Below are positions 58,831 through 64,000 of a stretch of DNA of 64,000 nt, in pieces. Source of the DNA: Burkholderiales bacterium RIFCSPLOWO2_02_FULL_57_36. GTDB taxonomy: Bacteria > Pseudomonadota > Gammaproteobacteria > Burkholderiales > Burkholderiaceae_D. Position 1 is the first letter of the stretch, and the number at the start of each line of letters is the position of its first letter. The position numbers and the translations under genes are program-made. The DNA lies in assembly GCA_001770855.1 (NCBI GenBank), contig MESE01000057.1, positions 1 through 64,000 of the forward strand. Reading direction: 5' to 3'. The notes beneath the pieces were generated by a model, which had not been told where the DNA came from, made no database searches, and saw only the letters and a program-made list of their open reading frames with translations.

Positions 58831-59899
58831 CGACGGCAATATGGATAGCCTCTTCGAACGCATAGTTCGCCGCGTGCGCACGGTCGGATTGCCGTCTCTA
58901 CTGTGGGCAATGGTCGGCAGCGTCGCAGGCATGGTATGGGCGCTCCCAATTTTAGCGCCCATGATCCAGGAGTATGGGTATCTGCTCTGGTTATTCCGTG
59001 GAATATTTTCTTCATTTGTCAGTGCCTTTATTCTTATCCTCGCACTTTGCATCGGTGCGAGCAACGGCACGGACATGGCACAGCGTCCGATACGGTTTCT
59101 GCTGGCATTGATGATTGGTGCGATGTGCGCAACCGCAGCAATCTGGGGCATTGACGTCGGCATAGGAATAAAATCGCCTTTTTCATTGGCCGGCAGACTG
59201 ATGAATAGCTGGCTCACCATTTTGGTTTTCGGCGGCGTGTTCGGCTGGGCGGCCGTTCTGAGTATGCGCTACACCGAAGATCAAGGCAGATTGGCAATGT
59301 TGCTAGGGCGACGCGCCATACTTTCCCGGCAGTTGGCGCAATCGCGCCTGTTAACGGCGCGTGCTCAGATTGACCCGGAGCTGGTCGTGCGCGTATTGAA
59401 TAATGTACGTATCCGTTATCGTTCGTGCCCTCCAGACGCGGTTGCACTGCTGGACCGACTTATAGAGTTCTTGCGGTTGGCGATGAATCGAACACGCGCA
59501 CCACAAGTGACATTTGCCACTGAGTTGGCGCTATTACGTGCCTATCTCATATTGCGCCAATCCGAAACCGGGACAGTTATCCACTTGCAAAACAAGCATG
59601 AGGTAGATGGATCACAGCGACACAAGTTGATCACCATCCCATTGGTTCTGATAGCAAAATGCATAATGGAGGAAATACCTCTAAAAAAATCAGATCAGAT
59701 AACATTTCATCTTGAGGTGAACAACACGCACATCGTTGTCGATTTATATACCGGTGATACAAGCATTTCTGAGGACAGCATGGCTCGGGTACGCCACGGC
59801 CTGCGGGCGTTGCCTGGGAATGGCGAGGAGTTGGATATACTCCATTATTCGAGCGGTTTTGGAGGCAATCGGTATGTGGTCCATGCAGCGACTGTCTGA
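58790..59899 (+). CDS. Degenerate paralogue of the LytS-like kinase (likely pseudokinase)
   Basis: A 369-residue membrane protein with four helices near residues 36-55, 66-90, 103-125 and 141-158, then a cytoplasmic part that aligns to the upstream kinase: QIDPELVVRVLNNVRIRY against QIEPHFLFNTLAHVKRQY. The phospho-acceptor His becomes E197. The N box LVENAIRHG becomes LIAKCIMEE, losing the Asn, and the G1 DDGVG becomes TGDTS. It therefore cannot be an active histidine kinase by the usual mechanism, but the frame is intact. It overlaps the kinase by 41 bp and the regulator by 26 bp. ATG at 58841 is an alternative start. Confidence 0.82.
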   Translation: MRTLLKQNWLSVNSDGNMDSLFERIVRRVRTVGLPSLLWAMVGSVAGMVWALPILAPMIQEYGYLLWLFRGIFSSFVSAFILILALCIGASNGTDMAQRPIRFLLALMIGAMCATAAIWGIDVGIGIKSPFSLAGRLMNSWLTILVFGGVFGWAAVLSMRYTEDQGRLAMLLGRRAILSRQLAQSRLLTARAQIDPELVVRVLNNVRIRYRSCPPDAVALLDRLIEFLRLAMNRTRAPQVTFATELALLRAYLILRQSETGTVIHLQNKHEVDGSQRHKLITIPLVLIAKCIMEEIPLKKSDQITFHLEVNNTHIVVDLYTGDTSISEDSMARVRHGLRALPGNGEELDILHYSSGFGGNRYVVHAATV

Positions 59900-60647
59900 A
59901 ACTCGGCCCACCGCGCTGATCGTGGAAGACGAGCCCGCGCTGTGCGATGAGTTGCATGAAGCATTGCGCACTCTATGGCCGGAGCTTCATATTGTTGCGA
60001 TGGCTCAAAATGGGCTTGAGGCGCTACGGAAAATTACGGAATACCGGCCCGATATCATTTTTCTGGATATTCAAATCCCGGAGCCCAATGGACTTGATGT
60101 TGCCCGCTTTATTGGCGACCGCTGTCATGTCGTGTTTGTAACGGCGTACGATGCGCATGCCGTCGATGCATTCGAAAACGGTGCGGTGGATTACATACTG
60201 AAGCCGTTCAGTGACAAACGTCTCGCGGTGACCGTCCAGCGACTCAAGAAAAAACTGGCGCACTCCCCACCCGATCTGGTTAGCCTGGTTGACCAACTGC
60301 AAGAACCTGGAGCGCGCTCCCGGCATTTGCGATGGATCACCGCTGCGGTTGGAAAATCGTTACGCATGATTATGATTGATGAAGTTGTTTTTTTTCAGTC
60401 CGATCAAAAATATACGCGGGTGGCGCTTGCAGGCTCTGAAGTGTTGATCAAAAAATCGCTGAAGGAATTGCTGACCGGACTCGATCCGGAACAGTTCTGG
60501 CAAATTCATCGCTCTACTGTTGTCAACACACTGGAAATCTCCTCGATCGAACCCAACATCGCTGGACAATTGACGGTGAGATTGAAAAACCGTCGAGAAC
60601 AGTTGGCAGTGTCCGAGTCGTTCGTCAAGCGTTTCCGGCAAATGTGA
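59874..60647 (+). CDS. LytTR-family response regulator
   Basis: A 257-residue regulator with a receiver domain at residues 13-125 (LIVEDEP, phospho-acceptor D65 in IIFLDIQIPEPNG, and the lysine in YILKPF) and a C-terminal LytTR DNA-binding domain (about 155-257: VFFQSDQKYTRVAL and IHRSTVVNTLEISSIEP). The ATG at 59874 has GGAGG ahead of it and overlaps the previous gene. LytTR sites were not identified. Confidence 0.93.
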   Translation: MWSMQRLSETRPTALIVEDEPALCDELHEALRTLWPELHIVAMAQNGLEALRKITEYRPDIIFLDIQIPEPNGLDVARFIGDRCHVVFVTAYDAHAVDAFENGAVDYILKPFSDKRLAVTVQRLKKKLAHSPPDLVSLVDQLQEPGARSRHLRWITAAVGKSLRMIMIDEVVFFQSDQKYTRVALAGSEVLIKKSLKELLTGLDPEQFWQIHRSTVVNTLEISSIEPNIAGQLTVRLKNRREQLAVSESFVKRFRQM

Positions 60648-60751
60648 GTATGCAATTCATAATCAAGAGTTTTACCGGCAATTTCCCAGCACGGTTTCTG
60701 AATATGACAACACGCTTTCTCCCGCGACCGGCATTCCAGAACCGCTGAAAC

Positions 60752-61636
60752 ATGGCTTCAACTGACTATATCGGCCGTTTTGCCCCCTCTCCAACCGGCC
60801 CGCTGCACATCGGTTCGCTGGTCGCGGCAATGGCCAGTTATCTGGATGCAAAGGTGCATCACGGACAATGGCTGGTGCGAATCGAAGATATCGATGAAGC
60901 GCGTAGCGTGCCCGGTGCGGCACAGTCCATCCTGCAGTGTCTGGCAAATCTCGGCATGTATTGGGATGGCGAAGTGGTATGGCAAAGCGAGCGCCATGCC
61001 TTGTATCAAGCCGCATTCGAGCGAATCAACGACTTCACCTATCCATGCGGATGTTCGCGCCGCGAGATCGCGGATTCCCGCTTGGGAACATCATCGGATG
61101 GCGCGGCGATTTATCCCGGAACCTGCCGCAATGGATTGCAAGCCGGAAAAGCGGCCCGCGCATTTCGCTTGCGCGTACCTGACGCTGCGCATTCCGATGA
61201 AACCATTACGTTTGAAGATCGCTGGGCCGGCTTGGTAGCGCAGCATCTGGCATCGGAAGTCGGCGACTTCGTCCTCAAGCGTGCTGACGGATTCTGGGCT
61301 TATCAATTGGCGGTCGTCGTCGACGACGCCGCGCAAGGCGTTACTCACGTAGTGCGCGGTGCAGACCTGCTCGAGTCGACTGCCAGGCAGATTTATCTGC
61401 AACGTTTATTGAAGTTATCGACACCGCAGTACCTGCATGTGCCCGTAGTGACCAATCCAGCGGGAGAAAAGCTGTCCAAGCAGACGGGAGCGCAAGCCAT
61501 CGACCCGGGCAGGCCAGAACAGGCATTGATTGAAGCGGCAAATTTTCTGGGCCTGTCGATCGGCCCGGCAGAGTCGGTTGATGCGTTTTGGCGCAAGGCC
61601 ACCAGCGCCTGGGCCCACCGATTTTCGGATCGGTGA
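60752..61636 (+). CDS. gluQ: Glutamyl-Q tRNA(Asp) synthetase
   Basis: A 294-residue truncated glutamyl-tRNA synthetase relative. It has the HIGH-type PSPTGPLHIGSLVAA near residue 14, zinc-type CGCSRREI near residue 98 and KLSKQTG for KMSKS near residue 237. It lacks the anticodon-binding half and attaches glutamate to queuosine of tRNA-Asp. Confidence 0.95.
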   Translation: MASTDYIGRFAPSPTGPLHIGSLVAAMASYLDAKVHHGQWLVRIEDIDEARSVPGAAQSILQCLANLGMYWDGEVVWQSERHALYQAAFERINDFTYPCGCSRREIADSRLGTSSDGAAIYPGTCRNGLQAGKAARAFRLRVPDAAHSDETITFEDRWAGLVAQHLASEVGDFVLKRADGFWAYQLAVVVDDAAQGVTHVVRGADLLESTARQIYLQRLLKLSTPQYLHVPVVTNPAGEKLSKQTGAQAIDPGRPEQALIEAANFLGLSIGPAESVDAFWRKATSAWAHRFSDR

Positions 61637-61645
61637 CGGTAACGA

Positions 61646-63100
61646 TCAGCGCTTGGGCGTGCCGCCCAGAAGCGCCGCTTTTTTCTGCGGCTTTGCCGAC
61701 CCGCCCTGTTTGGACGAGTCGGTTTTCGGTGCGGCATCCGGAGGCGCCTCGGGCTCATAAGGTTTCAGAAACCAGGGATCAATCTTTTCCTTGCGCGGTG
61801 CCGGGACATGGGCGCCGCTGCGTGCTTGCGCCGCAGTACGCGCCGGACGCTGCTCCGCTTCGCCGCGTCGCGGACGCCGATCGGCCGGCCGTTCATCGTT
61901 ACGCGCTGTTTGCGTGGTCGTAAACCCGGTCAGCTGGACCGGTACGAACTTATGCTTGATCATCTTTTCGATGTCGGCCAGTAGTCGCGCATCCTTGTCC
62001 GAATACAGCGAGATCGCATCGCCTGAGGCGCCGGCGCGGCCGGTGCGCCCGATACGATGCACGTAGTCTTCGGCGTTATACGGTAGATCGTAGTTGATGA
62101 CACAGGGCAGTTCGGCAATATCCAGGCCGCGCGCCGCAACGTCGGTCGCCACCAGTACATCGATCGTGCCGCTCTTGAACGCCTCGAGCGCAGCCATACG
62201 CTCGGCTTGCGATTTGTCGCCGTGGATCGCCGAAGCCTTGACGCCCTCCTGCTCCAACTGGCGCGCCAGTCGCGATGCGCCGATCTTGGTATTGGAGAAA
62301 ACCAGTACCTGCTTCAAGTCGCGCCCGCGTATCAGGTGAACTACCGCGTCGCGTTTTGCCTCTTCAGCCACCTTGTACACTGCCTGGGTTACATTGTCCG
62401 CAGTCGCGTTGCCGCGCGCCACTTCGATGGTGATCGGATCATTCAGGAAAGTGGCGGCCAGCTTTTTGATTTCAGCGGAAAACGTGGCTGAAAACATCAG
62501 GTTCTGACGTTGCTTGGGCAGCAGGTTGATGATGCGCTGCAAGTCCGGCAAAAACCCCATGTCGAGCATGCGATCGGCTTCATCCATGACCAGGATTTGC
62601 GTTTGCGACAGGTTCAGTGTTTTTTGCTGGACATGGTCGAGCAGGCGTCCCGGCGTCGCGATCAGGATTTCAACGCCGGAGCGCAACGCAGCCGTTTGCG
62701 GCGTCATATCCATGCCGCCGAACACCACGGTGGACCGCAATGGCGTGTAACGTGAATAGGTTTTCACATTGTCGGCCACCTGATCGGCCAGTTCGCGCGT
62801 CGGCGTCAGGATCAATGCCCTGACCGGATGGCGCGCCGGCGATGCGCTGGCATTTGCAGTCGCCAGTAACAGTTGAATGATCGGTAGTGCAAACCCCGCA
62901 GTCTTGCCGGTTCCTGTTTGCGCCGCACCCATTACATCGCGTCCCTGCATCACGATCGGGATCGCCTCGGCCTGGATCGGCGTCGGGTGAACATATCCCT
63001 GATCGGCGAGCGCGCGCAAAATATCGGGGGAAAGTCCAAAATCTTCAAAACGAACCGCGAGTGGGGCGGCGTGCGTGGAGGTTAACAGCGTGTCTGACAT
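61646..63100 (-). CDS. rhlE: DEAD-box RNA helicase, RhlE-like
   Basis: A 484-residue helicase with Q motif (FEDFGLSPDILRAL), Walker A AQTGTGKTAGF, DEAD in ILVMDEADRMLDMGF, SAT in MFSATFS and HRIGRTGRAG. A basic low-complexity tail of about 90 residues follows (many Arg, Ala, Pro). The start MSDTLLTSTH at 63100 is preferred over one eight codons upstream. Convergent with gluQ. Confidence 0.93.
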   Translation of the reverse strand: MSDTLLTSTHAAPLAVRFEDFGLSPDILRALADQGYVHPTPIQAEAIPIVMQGRDVMGAAQTGTGKTAGFALPIIQLLLATANASASPARHPVRALILTPTRELADQVADNVKTYSRYTPLRSTVVFGGMDMTPQTAALRSGVEILIATPGRLLDHVQQKTLNLSQTQILVMDEADRMLDMGFLPDLQRIINLLPKQRQNLMFSATFSAEIKKLAATFLNDPITIEVARGNATADNVTQAVYKVAEEAKRDAVVHLIRGRDLKQVLVFSNTKIGASRLARQLEQEGVKASAIHGDKSQAERMAALEAFKSGTIDVLVATDVAARGLDIAELPCVINYDLPYNAEDYVHRIGRTGRAGASGDAISLYSDKDARLLADIEKMIKHKFVPVQLTGFTTTQTARNDERPADRRPRRGEAEQRPARTAAQARSGAHVPAPRKEKIDPWFLKPYEPEAPPDAAPKTDSSKQGGSAKPQKKAALLGGTPKR

Positions 63101-63569
63101 AGGCAATAGGATGGGCCTGAACAAGGCCGAAAGTTAAGCACAGCGTGGCGGACCGGTCCGCAAGCACCGCTTTTGATAAACAACCTAACATTATACGCCT
63201 GCATATCGGACGTGGCTCATTTCCCGGCTTCGTCATGGAATGGCGCCGCCAAGTATTTACTTTGACCGCCCGGCTCTTGAAAGATTGATGAAAAGTCATC
63301 GGCGACCATATGTTCTTGGGGAGCAATTGGCGATGAAGGACTTAACCATGCCGGTGCAGCGGGGCGAAAAAAGATTTCGGCGCGTGGAGAAACAGGCGCG
63401 AACGGCTTCCGCCGACCTTCAGTACTCCACCGGAACTACCGCTCCATTCGAAATAATGCGCATTATTGTGAAATACTCTTCCCTTGATGAAATAAATATT
63501 CCGGGCAAGGCCAGTTCATTATTGGAAAATCATGCTTTACACAATCAACACGGACGCAATTGCAGTTTT
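63101..63569. other. Intergenic region before the partial GT2 gene
   Basis: 469 bp without a convincing gene. The frame of the following glycosyltransferase is open back to an ATG at 63288, which would add 94 residues, but the GT2 core begins exactly at 63570. I see no repeat or terminator. Confidence 0.5.
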
Positions 63570-64000
63570 ATGAAACTATCGGTCATCGTCATCACGAAGA
63601 ATGAGGCAGCCAATATTCAGGCCTGCCTGGACAGCGTCGCATTTGCGAATCAGTGGATCGTCGTGGACTCGGGGAGCGCCGACGGCACCGTTGCCATCGC
63701 GCGCGCGGCAGGCGCGACCATTATCGAAACCGCGGATTGGCCCGGCTTCGGTCCGCAGAAAGCGCGGGCGCTTGCTGCTGCCAGCGGCGAATGGGTGTTG
63801 TCGATCGATGCCGATGAACGGATTACCCCTGAACTTGCCCGCGAAATCAACCGGGTCATCAGCCAGCCGGAAGCGGCCGATGCATACGAGATCCCGCGCA
63901 GTTCCTGGTACTGCGGCCGTTTCATCCGGCACTCCGGCTGGTCGCCCGACTACGTCACTCGCCTTTTCAAACGCAACAAGGCAAGGTTTTCGGACGATAT
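63570..64000 (+). CDS. Glycosyltransferase family 2, LPS core type (partial, runs off the window)
   Basis: The first 143 codons of a GT2 enzyme, cut by the window edge. It begins MKLSVIVITKNEAANIQACL, with the DSGSADGT turn near residue 32, and LSIDADERITPEL near residue 75 as the DxD-type metal site. This matches WaaE/KdtX-like beta-1,4-glucosyltransferases of LPS core. The preferred start is the ATG at 63570; no strong ribosome site is seen, and an upstream in-frame ATG at 63288 exists. Confidence 0.85.
   Translation, partial: MKLSVIVITKNEAANIQACLDSVAFANQWIVVDSGSADGTVAIARAAGATIIETADWPGFGPQKARALAAASGEWVLSIDADERITPELAREINRVISQPEAADAYEIPRSSWYCGRFIRHSGWSPDYVTRLFKRNKARFSDD

Overview
The window is a stretch of chromosome from a denitrifying betaproteobacterium, most likely Burkholderiales and probably near the Oxalobacteraceae. 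This is inferred from the Tat-type (clade I) nosZ locus, the purD-hemF-nadD-rsfS-rlmH-maf-rng neighbourhood, hldE/hldD/waa/msbA lipopolysaccharide genes beside dnaE, and the overall codon use. No insertion sequence, prophage, integron or CRISPR array was seen, and almost all of the DNA is coding.

Region 1 (1-13.8 kb) is an anaerobic respiration module. On the minus strand lie nosZ, nosR, nosD, nosF, nosY, nosL, an unrecognised gene, a lipoprotein cytochrome c and an apbE/nosX-type flavin transferase. nosZ stands first and nosR second, separated by two large palindromes. Divergent from nosZ, on the plus strand, is a class III (anaerobic) ribonucleotide reductase operon. Its large subunit ends after the zinc site, and the glycyl-radical domain is encoded by a separate 64-codon gene with its own ribosome binding site, followed by the radical-SAM activase nrdG. 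This split glycyl-radical enzyme is the most striking feature of the window. FNR/DNR-like boxes sit on both sides of the divergent intergenic region, and an NrdR-like palindrome lies just before nrdD.

Region 2 (13.8-21.6 kb) holds molybdenum cofactor genes (moaD, moeA, moaC), interrupted by a TetR-family regulator, a TetR-type operator and a secreted lipase with its foldase. A paaY-like hexapeptide-repeat protein and several small unknown genes follow.

Region 3 (21.9-41.3 kb) is housekeeping: tRNA-Thr(CGU), fbp, pepN, two lipoproteins, a DUF1631 protein, a quinone oxidoreductase with a tiny membrane protein, an atypical SDR, an EamA exporter, a HerA/YjgR-like ATPase and yebC. It ends with the purD-hemF-nadD-rsfS-rlmH-maf-rng run, in which RsfS carries a long histone-H1-like tail.

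Region 4 (41.5-51.7 kb, plus the right edge) is lipopolysaccharide biosynthesis: hldE kinase domain, hldD, heptosyltransferases, O-antigen ligase, GT25 and GT2 transferases and msbA. A peroxidase-like AhpD-family gene is overlapped into the msbA-waaF operon. Another GT2 gene runs off the right edge.

Region 5 (51.8-63.1 kb) has dnaE, trhO, a pirin, and then a three-gene signalling operon: a LytS-like histidine kinase, a second membrane protein that looks like a decayed copy of the kinase (phospho-acceptor His and N-box Asn replaced), and a LytTR response regulator. gluQ and an RhlE-like RNA helicase follow.
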